Part shown: one piece after another, positions 37,198 through 46,289 of the stretch
Position numbering within the stretch: the stretch's first letter is position 1
How the letters are laid out: the number at the start of each line of letters is the position of its first letter
Origin: Paenibacillus sp.
GTDB taxonomy: Bacteria; Bacillota; Bacilli; Paenibacillales; YIM-B00363
Reading direction: 5' to 3'
Length of the DNA stretch: 64,000 nucleotides
Assembly (NCBI RefSeq): GCF_031177825.1
Contig: NZ_JAPSKE010000005.1
Location: 62,001-126,000, forward strand
Notes under the pieces: generated by a model
What the model saw: the letters and a program-made list of their open reading frames with translations, nothing else
Told to the model about the DNA's origin: nothing
Database searches by the model: none
Translations under genes and position numbers: made by a program

Positions 37198-38002
37198 CCC
37201 GCTTTCTCGGCGAATTGAGCTTCGAGAGGCCTCCTTCCGCTTCTCCGTCGGCCACGATGACCTGTACGCCGGACTCGACGAGAGCAAGCAGCGCGGCGGG
37301 GTCTGCTTCGCGGTCCGTCACGAGAACGGAGATCGCCTCCGCCGACGCGACGTAATGGAACGCCGTAACGCCCAGTTTCGTGGAATCGGCCATGGCGATC
37401 GTCTCCTTCGCCCGCTGCATCATCAGGCGGCGAAGATCGGCCTCTTCCACATGATAATCGGTAAGTCCGTTCGCGGAAAGCCCCCCCACCCCGATGAACG
37501 CCTTATCGGCGAAGAACGTCTCCAGCACTTGGCGGGCCGGCGCGCCGGAGACGGACAAATCCCCCGGACGGATGAAGCCGCCGCACAAGAGAACCTTGGC
37601 GGAGGGATGATGCGCCAATTCCATCGCGACGGGCACCGAATTCGTAATGATCCGAAGATCGCGGTGCGCGTGCAATTGCCTTGCGAACAGAAGGGCCGTC
37701 GTGCCCACATCGATAAACAGCGAATCCCCCGTCTCGACCAAGTCGGCGCTTCGCTTCGCGATCGCCTGCTTCTGCGCGACCAAGGAGTCCGCCCGTTCGG
37801 AGTACGCCGGTTCGACGCCCGTCTTGTGCAGCGTCGCGCCGCCGTGCACCTTCCGAACGTGGCCGAGCCGTTCCAGTTCGTAGAGATCTCTGCGAACCGT
37901 CTCCCGGGTGACGCCGAACCGTTCGGTCAACTCCTGAATTTTCACCGTCCCCTTCTCGCGAAGCAGACGCAACACTTCGGCGAGTCGTTCCTCCTGAAGC
38001 AT
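37181..38002 (-). CDS. DeoR/GlpR-family transcriptional regulator
   Basis: ATG at 38002 is chosen; it follows GGGGAGGG and gives the standard N-terminus M-L-Q-E-E-R-L-A-E-V-L-R-L-L. The DeoR winged helix-turn-helix (about 1-57; V-T-R-E-T-V-R-R-D-L-Y-E-L) is followed by a sugar-phosphate-sensing DeoRC domain (D-V-G-T-T-A-L-L-F-A, C-G-G-F-I-R, F-I-G-V-G-G-L-S). Such repressors answer to phosphorylated sugars. It shares an upstream region with the divergent metallophosphoesterase genes, where TTGC boxes overlap the promoter. Confidence 0.93.
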   Translation of the reverse strand: MLQEERLAEVLRLLREKGTVKIQELTERFGVTRETVRRDLYELERLGHVRKVHGGATLHKTGVEPAYSERADSLVAQKQAIAKRSADLVETGDSLFIDVGTTALLFARQLHAHRDLRIITNSVPVAMELAHHPSAKVLLCGGFIRPGDLSVSGAPARQVLETFFADKAFIGVGGLSANGLTDYHVEEADLRRLMMQRAKETIAMADSTKLGVTAFHYVASAEAISVLVTDREADPAALLALVESGVQVIVADGEAEGGLSKLNSPRKRDGSIE

Positions 38003-38045
38003 ACCCGGACCCTCCCCTTTCTTACCCAAAGTATACACCATTATT

Positions 38046-38095
38046 TTGCATTTTGTTGCTTTTTCTGTTGCCATGGTTTTCTTTTTTGCTATGAT
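38046..38095 (+). promoter_or_regulatory. Divergent promoter with TTGC boxes, candidate DeoR operator
   Basis: TTGC motifs at 38046, 38056, 38068 and 38086 overlap a plausible plus-strand promoter: TTGCCA (38068-38073), 16 bp, TATGAT (38090-38095). Overlap of repeated boxes with the promoter fits repression by the adjacent DeoR-type protein. Inferred only. Confidence 0.45.
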
Positions 38096-38139
38096 GAGAG
38101 GAGCAAGCCAAATCGTCTTCTACTGGAGGCAGCGCTACG

Positions 38140-39105
38140 ATGAGCGACGGACTTATGTTACGCCCGGACGGCAGCTTTACGATCGTGCAATTTACGGATG
38201 TACATTGGAAGAACGGAGATGAGAAGGACCTCCGCAGCGAAGCGCTGATGCGGAACGTACTCGCGGCGGAGGCGCCCGATCTGGTCGTGTATACGGGCGA
38301 CTTGATTCAAGCCGAGCATTGCCTCGACCCGCTTGCGGCCATTCGGTCCGCGGTCCGCGCCGCCGAGGAGAGCCGCATCCCTTGGGCGGCCGTCTTCGGC
38401 AACCACGACCCCGAAGGCTCGGCCACGCGGCTCGAGCTGCTCGGCGCTCTGCAAGAGGGCGACTATTGCCACATGGAACGAGGGCCCGAAGACATTCACG
38501 GCATCGGGAACTATGTGCTCGACGTCGTCGACCCGGCCGACGGGGCGGAGGCCGCCAGTCTGTACTTCTTCGACTCGGGCATGAACGCCCCGCATCCGGT
38601 CGGCGGTTACGACTGGGTCCGACCGGATCAGGTCGAGTGGTTCCGGGCGCAAGCGATTGCCCGACGCGCGCGGCGGTCGGACGCGTCGCCGTCTCTAGCC
38701 TTCCTCCATATCCCGTTCCCGGAATATAACGACGTCTGGAATCACCGCGTCTGCTACGGCTCTAAATACGAAGCGGTCTGCTGCCCGAAGGTCAACAGCG
38801 GGCTGTTCTCCGCCTTCGTCGAAGACGGCACCGTTCGCGGCGTCTTCGCCGGGCACGATCACGTGAACGACTATTGGGGAGAGCTGCACGGCGTAGGGCT
38901 CTATTACGGTCGCGCGACGGGGTATAACACGTACGGCCGCGAGGGATTCCCGAGAGGCGCTCGCGTTATCCAACTCCGCCGCATCGAGGACGAGCTCCGG
39001 TTGGGAAGCTGGCTGCGCCTGGACGACGGCACGCGAGTCGACGTGCAGAAGCCCCATCCGCCCGCCGCGGAGAGTTGGGATCCGCACACCGAAGCGGGCG
39101 CGTAA
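38140..39105 (+). CDS. Calcineurin-like metallophosphoesterase (first of two)
   Basis: The 321-residue protein has the metallophosphoesterase ligand set: F-T-D-V-H, Y-T-G-D-L-I, F-G-N-H-D-P-E, then F-L-H-I-P and F-A-G-H-D-H-V-N. No signal peptide is visible. The sequence is of the purple-acid-phosphatase-like type found in Firmicutes near sugar loci. GGAGG precedes the start. It is divergent from the DeoR repressor and followed by a second phosphoesterase 17 bp later. It may hydrolyse a sugar phosphate or phosphodiester; substrate unknown. Confidence 0.9.
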   Translation: MSDGLMLRPDGSFTIVQFTDVHWKNGDEKDLRSEALMRNVLAAEAPDLVVYTGDLIQAEHCLDPLAAIRSAVRAAEESRIPWAAVFGNHDPEGSATRLELLGALQEGDYCHMERGPEDIHGIGNYVLDVVDPADGAEAASLYFFDSGMNAPHPVGGYDWVRPDQVEWFRAQAIARRARRSDASPSLAFLHIPFPEYNDVWNHRVCYGSKYEAVCCPKVNSGLFSAFVEDGTVRGVFAGHDHVNDYWGELHGVGLYYGRATGYNTYGREGFPRGARVIQLRRIEDELRLGSWLRLDDGTRVDVQKPHPPAAESWDPHTEAGA

Positions 39106-39122
39106 GGAGGGCATCGGCAAGC

Positions 39123-39929
39123 ATGAGCGCGGATCGGCCTTTATTTTCCTTTTCCGTCGTATCGGATCTTCACTTCATGGCTTACGCGGACCCTGGGGAA
39201 ACGCCTGTCGACTGGGTTCCCTTCCTAACGGAGGAGATCGCTTACTTAGCTTCTCTCGAACCCCGCTTCGTCGTCTGCAACGGCGACCTGACGAACGGGA
39301 AGCTCCGGGATTACCGGCTCGCGATGGGCGCTTTCCGTCCCTGCGAGATGCCTGTCTATTTTACGATGGGCAATCACGAATATTACGGACGGTACGAGGA
39401 ACCCGAGTGTACGTCCGAACGGGCGCAAGCCCGCTTCCTTGCGATGACGCGCATGCCCGGGATTTATTACGAACGGATCCACGAAGGATTCCCTTTCCTG
39501 TTCTTGTCCACGGAGCACTATACGCCGGACAGCAACGAAGCCGGGTGGCTGCGCGAAGCGCAGTTGACGTGGCTCGAGGATCGGCTGCGCGCTCATGCGG
39601 GCGCTCCGACGTTCGTGTTCATGCATCATCCGCTGAACGACACCGTGGCCGGCTCGGAAGGGACGTGCCTCGCGTCCGAGCGGGTGCGGTCGCTGCTGGA
39701 CCGCCGCAAGAACGCGCTGCTGTTCAGCGGCCATACCCACTGCCGCATGGACCGCGACGATCAGCTCGTCCGGAGGGGCGGCAACGTCTTCGTCGGCGGC
39801 GGCTGCATGTACGAGGAGCATCCGCAGTCTCGGTGGGTAGACGTGTACGAAGACCGAGCGGTGCTGCGCCTGCTGTGCCACCGCGAACGCCGATGGCTCG
39901 ACGCGTTCGAGGCGACGGCGCGTTATTAA
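39123..39929 (+). CDS. Calcineurin-like metallophosphoesterase (second of two)
   Basis: ATG at 39123 is chosen because AAGGAGGG lies 9 bases upstream; the in-frame ATG at 39075 is inside the first gene. The 268-residue protein has V-S-D-L-H-F, C-N-G-D-L-T, M-G-N-H-E-Y-Y, M-H-H-P-L and F-S-G-H-T-H-C-R. It is only distantly related to its neighbour, sharing little beyond the metal ligands, so a simple tandem duplication is unlikely. Confidence 0.9.
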   Translation: MSADRPLFSFSVVSDLHFMAYADPGETPVDWVPFLTEEIAYLASLEPRFVVCNGDLTNGKLRDYRLAMGAFRPCEMPVYFTMGNHEYYGRYEEPECTSERAQARFLAMTRMPGIYYERIHEGFPFLFLSTEHYTPDSNEAGWLREAQLTWLEDRLRAHAGAPTFVFMHHPLNDTVAGSEGTCLASERVRSLLDRRKNALLFSGHTHCRMDRDDQLVRRGGNVFVGGGCMYEEHPQSRWVDVYEDRAVLRLLCHRERRWLDAFEATARY

Positions 39930-39932
39930 TAT

Positions 39933-39976
39933 GCGAAGGCCGACGTCCGGGATCGATCTCGGGATCGGCCTTTCGC
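39933..39976. terminator. Bidirectional terminator
   Basis: GCGAAGGCCGA pairs with TCGGCCTTTCGC between the convergent phosphoesterase and ABC exporter genes. T-rich tails are short in both directions. Confidence 0.7.
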
Positions 39977-41781
39977 TATGCGCGGACGGCCTCGGCGGCG
40001 GCGCGAAGCTCGATTCCGGCCGGCGCGGCCGGGAGATCCGCCGCAGGATGCTGCTCCGCATACAACTCTCGGTAATACCCGCCTTTTTCCATTAACTCGT
40101 CGTGGCTCCCGCTTTCGACGATGCGGCCGCCCTTGACGACGAAGATCGTATCCGCATGGAGCACGGTCGACAGCCGATGCGCGACCATGATGACGGTCGA
40201 TTGCCGGCCGATCTCCCGCACCGACCGTTGGACGAGCTTCTCGCTCTCGTTGTCCAGCGCGCTCGTCGCTTCGTCCAGGAGCAAGATGGGCGCGTTCTTC
40301 AAAAACACCCGCGCCAGCGCGATCCGCTGCTTCTGTCCGCCGGACAGCTTCACGCCCCGCTCGCCGACCTCGGTGTCGTATCCGTTCGGCAAGGCGGCGA
40401 TAAACTCATGCGCGTACGCCAGCTTCGCCGCCGCGATCGCTTCCTCGTCGGTCGCCTCGAGCTTCCCGATTCGAATGTTGTCCATGATCGACGTGCTGTA
40501 GAGAAAGCTGTCCTGCGTGACGATCCCCATCTGGCGCCTCACGCTCGATAGCGACAGACGTTTGATGTTTACTCCGTCGATGAGCACCTCTCCGCGCTCC
40601 GCGTCATACATCCGGGTAAGCAGCTGCAGAATCGTACTCTTGCCGCCCCCGCTCTCCCCGACGAACGCGTACGTCCTCCCTTTCCGCAGCGTGAACGATA
40701 CGCGATCGAGATTGCGACGCTCCGGGAGATAACCGAAGGATACGTCGCGGAACGTGATGGAGTCCGAGAACTCTCGAATCTCGAGGGGAGCCGCCTGTTC
40801 CCGAATCGACGCGTCCGTGTCCAGAAATTCGAAGACGCGCGTCATGGCGACGCGGCCTTCCGTAATGGCGGGGAACGCTCCGACGAGCGCGGACACCGGC
40901 CCCCGCATCCGATCGACGTAAGCGAAGAACGCGATCAAGGCGCCGAGCGTCAAGGTGCCGTCAAGGACGAGCAAGCTTCCGGCCAGCACGACGAGGAACG
41001 GCGTCGCGTCGCTTAAGACGTTCACCGCGGCGAGCGACACGGCGTTCACGCGCGCTTGGGCGTCCGTCATCGTCTCGTACCGGGTCAGATGCCGATTCAA
41101 CTCTTCTTTATCCTTCTGTTCGGCTTGGAACAGCTTCGCGAGGAAGGCCCCCTGTATTTTTTCGAAAATGAACCCGCTGAGCACCGACCGATAGCTCATC
41201 ATCTGCTGCGTCGTACGCTTCAGCCGCTTCGCGAACAGATGCGCCAGCGCGAACTGAACGCCGACGAGCAGCGCGGCCAGCAGCGTAAGCCTTGCGTTCA
41301 GCGAGAACATAATGCCGACGACGAAGACGAGGACGGTCAGCTCGATCCACACGTTCGAAAACATCGCGGTCATGTAGCCTCGGATTTTCTCGATGTCGTC
41401 GAAAAACCGGGTGCCGATCTCCCCGCTCTTCCGATCCGCGAAGTATTTCGCGTCCAGCGTATGCACCTTGCGGAACGCGTCCGTGCGCAGCTCTTTAATG
41501 ACATTGTTGTTCGCCTTGTGCAGGAAAAACTGCCTAACGTATTCCATCGGCCCCCGCACGAAGAAGAACGCCGCCAGCACGACCGCCGTGATGAAGAACA
41601 GCTGCTGCAGCTTGTCGGCGTACGCAATCCCGTCGTTCTGGAGCAGCTCGTCGAACAAATACTTGATGACGATCGGCACGGACAGCGGAATGAGGAAGCG
41701 GAAGAGACTGCCGATAAACCCAAGGACATAGAGGCTGCGCTGCCTCCGCGCGTACGGCTTGAATCGTTGATAGACGTTCAT
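39976..41781 (-). CDS. ABC exporter, fused membrane and ATPase domains (MsbA/BmrA type)
   Basis: The six-helix exporter domain (about 1-310) is followed by a nucleotide-binding domain (Walker A V-G-E-S-G-G-G-K-S-T near 375, signature L-S-G-G-Q-K-Q-R, Walker B I-L-L-L-D-E-A-T-S-A-L-D, H-loop V-A-H-R-L-S). At 601 residues it should work as a homodimer that exports lipids, peptides or drugs. It begins 3 bp after the stop of the small membrane protein gene, in an operon driven by promoter B, which shares its operator with the copper operon. Confidence 0.94.
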   Translation of the reverse strand: MNVYQRFKPYARRQRSLYVLGFIGSLFRFLIPLSVPIVIKYLFDELLQNDGIAYADKLQQLFFITAVVLAAFFFVRGPMEYVRQFFLHKANNNVIKELRTDAFRKVHTLDAKYFADRKSGEIGTRFFDDIEKIRGYMTAMFSNVWIELTVLVFVVGIMFSLNARLTLLAALLVGVQFALAHLFAKRLKRTTQQMMSYRSVLSGFIFEKIQGAFLAKLFQAEQKDKEELNRHLTRYETMTDAQARVNAVSLAAVNVLSDATPFLVVLAGSLLVLDGTLTLGALIAFFAYVDRMRGPVSALVGAFPAITEGRVAMTRVFEFLDTDASIREQAAPLEIREFSDSITFRDVSFGYLPERRNLDRVSFTLRKGRTYAFVGESGGGKSTILQLLTRMYDAERGEVLIDGVNIKRLSLSSVRRQMGIVTQDSFLYSTSIMDNIRIGKLEATDEEAIAAAKLAYAHEFIAALPNGYDTEVGERGVKLSGGQKQRIALARVFLKNAPILLLDEATSALDNESEKLVQRSVREIGRQSTVIMVAHRLSTVLHADTIFVVKGGRIVESGSHDELMEKGGYYRELYAEQHPAADLPAAPAGIELRAAAEAVRA

Positions 41782-41784
41782 CGG

Positions 41785-42018
41785 TTACGCTCCTTGCCGC
41801 CGACGCAGCCGGGCGGCTCGCTTGTTCTTGGCGATTTGCCGCACGCAGGCGGCGGCCGCGAGCGCCGCCGCCGACAAGGAAGCCGCCGCGCATACGCCCA
41901 CCCAGCGCCTCCATTCGTCGACGCCCGTCGCCTCGACGCAGAGCGCTCCGCAAAAACTGATCAACAATCCGATTTGGCTCGCGACCCCGAGCCGATCCAT
42001 CCATTTCCCGCTTCGCAT
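41785..42018 (-). CDS. Small hypothetical two-helix membrane protein (77 aa)
   Basis: AAGGAG sits at good spacing before the ATG at 42018. Two hydrophobic segments (about 12-30 and 38-60) are separated by T-G-V-D-E-W-R-R-W and followed by a very basic tail (K-N-K-R-A-A-R-L-R-R-R-Q). Cysteines occur within both helices (C23, C27; C43, C58 approximately). I do not recognise the family. It is the first gene under promoter B and directly precedes the ABC exporter, so it may be an accessory or modulator of it. Confidence 0.75.
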   Translation of the reverse strand: MRSGKWMDRLGVASQIGLLISFCGALCVEATGVDEWRRWVGVCAAASLSAAALAAAACVRQIAKNKRAARLRRRQGA

Positions 42019-42054
42019 GGTTTCTTCTCCTTACGCTTCTATGTCGTTAGGAAA

Positions 42055-42131
42055 ATGATAGCGCGGAGCGGCGGGCCGCAACGCGCAAACATTGAACCGC
42101 CGCCCGCAAAAGCTTGCGTCCCTCGCGCAAA
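42055..42131 (-). promoter_or_regulatory. Promoter B with triple-CGCAA composite operator
   Basis: The -10-like TATCAT is at 42060-42055 on the minus strand. CGCAA boxes start at 42084, 42105 and 42126, and the inverted TTGCG is at 42114-42118. Every distance equals that in promoters A and C, although the sequence between boxes differs. It sits 37 bp upstream of the small membrane protein gene and abuts the terminator of the preceding operon. Confidence 0.75.
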
Positions 42132-42132
42132 A

Positions 42133-42182
42133 GAAAGAGCCGGGGAAGCGGCGGCGTTGCGCTGCGCTTCTCCCGGCTCTAC
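42133..42182 (-). terminator. Terminator of the copper operon
   Basis: On the minus strand AGAGCCGGGAGAAGCG pairs with CGCTTCCCCGGCTCT (one mismatch) and is followed by TTCTTTT, overlapping the stop region of the gene ending at 42179. Confidence 0.85.
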
Positions 42183-42871
42183 CGCCGCGGTCCATCGAAT
42201 TTTCTTCGGTAGACGTTCGTAAAGCCGATGATGAGCGGCACGAGCGCGACCGTCGGCGAAAACCAGACGAGCAGGCTGCCCGAATCGACCCCGAGCAATC
42301 TCGGGGCGCCGAACACCAAGAACGCGGTAACGGTCGCGATGCAACAGGAAAGCATACCGACGATGTGCTCTACCGCCCAATGCGACGGTTTCGCCGGTAC
42401 GGTCAGCCAGTAGAGCAGCTGCGTGCCGCCCAGGAACACCCCGAGGAACGGAAAGTACTGCAGCAACGGGAAATGAATGACCCACCCGTACGCCGATATG
42501 CCGATCCCGGAAGCAAACAACAAGAACGGGAACAACAAATCGAGCGTCACCCGATGCGGCGTCTTCCGCCGTTTGTGACGAAGCACGCGAATGCCGTACC
42601 ATGCCGTCGCGGCGCTCAAAATCGAGACGAACGTCAGAAACCAGGCGAACGGGATCGCATCCGCGTCGGGGCCTGCATCCCACGTCAGCCGATACATTCC
42701 CATAAGGAACGCGGACGCCGAGACGACCCCCATCGCGGTGGCGTAGATCCAGCCCGCTCGATTGTGCGCGCGCCCGCCTTTCTTCGTTACGATCGGGATC
42801 CAAAACACGGCGAGCGCAAGAAATCCGAAGAAGATGTGGCTCCAGCGAAGGATGTCGAAGGTCAGTTGCAT
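42179..42871 (-). CDS. Polytopic membrane protein, DUF2306-like
   Basis: The 230-residue protein has about seven hydrophobic segments. Its N-terminal pattern is R-W-S-H-I-F-F-G-F-L-A-L, then K-G-G-R-A-H-N-R-A-G-W-I-Y, matching the H-x-x-x-G and H-R-x-x-G-x-x-Y style of the DUF2306 family. Conserved histidines could bind haem or metal, but this is not shown. It starts 36 bp after the csoR stop and ends in a terminator, so it is probably the last gene of the copZ-copA-csoR operon. Confidence 0.75.
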   Translation of the reverse strand: MQLTFDILRWSHIFFGFLALAVFWIPIVTKKGGRAHNRAGWIYATAMGVVSASAFLMGMYRLTWDAGPDADAIPFAWFLTFVSILSAATAWYGIRVLRHKRRKTPHRVTLDLLFPFLLFASGIGISAYGWVIHFPLLQYFPFLGVFLGGTQLLYWLTVPAKPSHWAVEHIVGMLSCCIATVTAFLVFGAPRLLGVDSGSLLVWFSPTVALVPLIIGFTNVYRRKFDGPRR

Positions 42872-42906
42872 AGATAGTGCATCCTTTCTTTTTTTAATTT
42901 CCCGCT

Positions 42907-43170
42907 TTACTTTAGCATTTTGGCAACGCTGGCCATGAACCGATCGACGGCGTCCGCGTCGCCGGCTTGGATGTCCCGGGCGACGCAGCGGCGCCAGTGG
43001 TCTTCGAACAGTTGTCCGCTTACCTCGTTCAAGGTCGCTTGAATCGCGGCGATGCGAACGAGCGTCTCGTCGCAGGAGCGATCGTTCCCGACGCCGTTCT
43101 TCAAGTCGCGGATGCGCTGCTCGATCTCCCTTAATCGGAGGAGGAGCGGCTCCGTTCGCGCGTTCGTCAT
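42907..43170 (-). CDS. csoR: CsoR-family copper-sensing repressor
   Basis: ATG at 43170 overlaps the stop of the copA reading frame (ATGA) and gives an 87-residue protein of normal CsoR length. The three copper ligands of the family are present: Cys in D-R-S-C-D-E, and His and Cys in E-D-H-W-R-R-C-V. CsoR proteins repress copZA operons and release DNA when they bind Cu(I). Unusually, here csoR is downstream of copA rather than first. A CsoR operator is not obvious; a GC palindrome at 46540-46549, between the -10 and the CGCAA boxes of promoter C, is the only candidate seen. Confidence 0.9.
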   Translation of the reverse strand: MTNARTEPLLLRLREIEQRIRDLKNGVGNDRSCDETLVRIAAIQATLNEVSGQLFEDHWRRCVARDIQAGDADAVDRFMASVAKMLK

Positions 43171-44039
43171 TCCGCTTCTACGACGAACGGCACAGTGATC
43201 ACGCGTCCGTCCCGTTGAAATTGCGCCCACAGCTTATAGACGCCGGGTTCAGGGAAGCTTGTGGCAAATCTTGCCTCCGGGCCCGACGCCGACTCGTCGA
43301 TCGGGTGGACGTGGAGGTATTCCTCCGTATCCTCGCTTAGAATGACGACATGTCCGACGGCTCCGAGGTACGGCTCCAGGTCGGTAACGGGCTGCTTCGT
43401 CTTGCTGTCCGCGATCCGGAACGCCAGCTCGAAATGTTGCCCGGAGACGGGATGATCGTCCTCCAGCGTCACTTGGATGCTCCCCGCCGTCTTCGCGTGT
43501 CCGCCGCCCGGCGTCAGAGGTACGTCGTCCTTGTCGGGCCCGTCCACGCGGATCCGCTCGGTCGCCGTCGTCGTCGAGCCGCCGCTCGGTACGTAATCCG
43601 CGATGAGCTTGTATTCTCCCCCGGCCGGGAACGATGTCGCGATTTCGAAGACGCCTTCGCCGCGGTACTCCGGATGGATGTGATCGAAGTAGGATAAATC
43701 CTTGCTCACGACGATCAGGTGCATCAGCTTCTCATGCCTGACGTCGAACGCCTCGACGGGTTCGCCGGCTTCGTCCTTGATTTCGATTCGAAGTCCGGTC
43801 CTCTCGCCGGCGACGGCGTTGTCCGCGGTCCACATCGCTGTCGTGACGATTTCGGTCGCGGCCGCGCCTGCGTTACCATGGCCATGACCGGCTTGCGGCG
43901 CTTCCGCCGCGGCCGCCGCGGATACCGCGATCGCCGCGGTCGGGGCTGTCGGTGCGTCCTGTCTGCCGAACCCGTATCCCGCGAAGAACGACATGCCGGC
44001 GAGCAAGACGACCACCGCGAATTGCATCTTTCCGTTCAT
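43167..44039 (-). other. Possible independent start for the YtkA-like membrane protein inside the copA frame
   Basis: Within the fused frame, ATG at 44039 ([11 protein letters not shown]) is preceded by GAGGGAG at 8 bases. This is followed by a signal-anchor helix, a His-rich linker (H-G-H-G-N) and two YtkA-like repeats ([32 protein letters not shown]). This looks like a once-separate gene whose upstream neighbour lost its stop codon, so a free 290-residue protein may be made as well as the fusion. Confidence 0.55.
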
Positions 44040-46279
44040 TCCTTCCACTCCCTCGTCTTTCGCCTTGTTCGCCTCTTGCAGCCGGAGCGCGTTGAGCACG
44101 ACGGACACCGAGCTGAGCGCCATGGCGGCGCCGGCGACCCACGGCTCCAAGTAGCCCATAGCGGCGATCGGAATGCCGAGTGCGTTGTATCCGAGCGCCC
44201 AGACCAAGTTTTGCTTAATGTTGGCCATCGTCTTGCGGCTCATCTCGATCGCAACGGGGATGCCGTTCAGGTCGCCGCGAAGCAGCGTCACGTCGGCCGC
44301 TTCGATCGCGGCGTCCGCGCCCGTGCCGATCGCGATGCCGACGTCGGCCGTGGCGAGCGCCGGCGCGTCGTTGATCCCGTCGCCCGCCATCGCGACGACG
44401 GCGCCGGCCGCCTGCAGCTTCCTCACTTCCTGCGCCTTCCCTTCCGGCAGCACCTCCGCCAGCACGCGGTCGATGCCGGCTTGCGCCGCGATCGCTTGCG
44501 CGGTGCGCGGGTTGTCGCCGGTCAGCATCAGCACGTCGAGTCCGAGCCGCTTCAGCTCCGCCACCGCCTCCTTCGACGTTTCCTTGAGCGTATCGGCCAC
44601 GGCGAGGAAGCCGGCATAGGCGCCGTCGACGGCGATCGGCATCGCCGTTCGGCCCATCGCTTCCAGCCGGCTCATCTGTTCTTCGGCTTCGGGCTTGATT
44701 CGTACATCGTTCGCGCCCAGCAGCCTCCGCGTTCCGACGACGATGCTTCTGCCTTCTACGATCGCTTCGACGCCGTGTCCAGGCACCGCTTGGAACGACG
44801 TCGCCTCGGCTGCGGCGGCAATCCCTCTTCCTTGGATGCCCTCCACGATCGCCTCGGCCAGCGGATGCTCCGATCGCTTCTCGGCCGCTCCGACCCAGGC
44901 GAGCAGCTGCGCCTCTAGAAATTCGGGCTCCGCCCGAACGTCCGTCAAGACCGGCTTGCCGTTCGTGATCGTGCCGGTCTTGTCCAGAACGACCGTCGTC
45001 GCGCGGTGCGCGTTTTCGAGATGCTCGCCGCCCTTGAACAGGATGCCGAGCTCGGCCGCTCGGCCCGAGCCTGCCATGATGGAGGTCGGCGTCGCGAGAC
45101 CGAGCGCGCATGGACAGGCGATGACGAGAACGGCGATAGCCTTTTCCAAAGCTCCTGCGGTGTTTCCGGGGTCGGCGACGAACCACCAAATCAGAAATGT
45201 CGCGGCGGCGATCGCGAGCACGATCGGCACGAAGATGCCCGAGATCGCGTCGGCGACCCGCTGAATCGGCGCTTTGGAGCTTTGCGCCTCCGCCACGACG
45301 CGGATAATGTGCGCGAGCGCCGTGTCCTTGCCGACCTTCGTCGCGCGCACTTGAAGCGCCCCGTTCTTGTTGATCGTCGCCCCGTAGACAGGGTCGCCAA
45401 CGGTTTTCCCGACCGGCAAGCTTTCTCCCGTCAGCATCGACTCGTCCACCGCCGAAGCGCCCGCTTCGACGACGCCGTCGACCGGCACCTTCTCTCCGGG
45501 GCGGACGAGCACGAGGTGTCCGGCTTCCACGCGGTCGGCGGGGACGCGAACTTCCTCCCCGCCGAGCAGGACGATCGCCTCCTTCGCTTGCAGCCCTATC
45601 AGCTTCTTAATCGCGTCGGAGGAGCGGCCTTTCGCCGCCGTCTCGAACAGTTTCCCGAGCAGGATGAAGGTAATGAGCACGGAGCCGGTTTCGTAATACA
45701 GCTCCGACGGCCGCCCGGCCATAGTCACGTACAGGCTGTAGAAATACGCAGCCGACGTGCCGAGCGCGACGAGCACATCCATGTTCGCGCCTCCGCCCCG
45801 AAGCGCCTTGAACGCCCCGACGTAGAAGCGCCCGCCGATCAAGAACTGGACCGGCGTCGCGAGCCACCATTGCACCCACGGGTCCATCAGCTTCGCGGGC
45901 ACCCAAATCCACGACGTAAACTCGAAGTGGCCGACCATAGCCCAGAGCAGCGGCAGCGTTAACAGCGTCGAGAGCAGCAGCGTCGCTTGCTGGATGCGGA
46001 TGTCCCGCCTCCGGCGCGCGCCGTCGTCCGACGTTTCGGCGCGCGGCGCCGCTTTATAGCCGATCTTTTCGACGGCCCGATGACTTCGCCGACCGTCGTC
46101 TTCGCGGGTACGAATTCGATTCGCGCGGTTTCCAGCGTCAGGTTGACCGTCGCCTGCACCCCGTCGATACGATTGAGCCCCTTCTCGATGCGGGTCGCGC
46201 AGGCGGCGCAGGTCATGCCGATAATGTCTAACGTCACTTGCCGTTGTGCCTGTCCGGACAGCTGCTGCATGTGGCTCAA
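43167..46279 (-). CDS. copA: Copper-exporting P1B-type ATPase joined in frame to a YtkA-like domain; frameshift near the N-terminus
   Basis: A TTG start at 46279 (5 bases after AAGGTGA, which overlaps the copZ stop) or ATG at 46270 leads into one heavy-metal-binding domain (G-M-T-C-A-A-C). At 46075-46077 one G appears missing from a GGG run. With it restored the frame reads V-E-K-I-G-Y-K and continues unbroken to 43167. ATPase motifs follow: [35 protein letters not shown] and M-x-x-S-S. After the usual C-terminus (V-L-N-A-L-R-L-Q) the frame runs on without a stop into a transmembrane helix and a YtkA-like extracytoplasmic region (about 290 residues) like the lipoprotein at 819..1631. The enzyme should pump Cu(I) out. 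Confidence 0.88.
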
Positions 46280-46289
46280 TGGGGTCACC

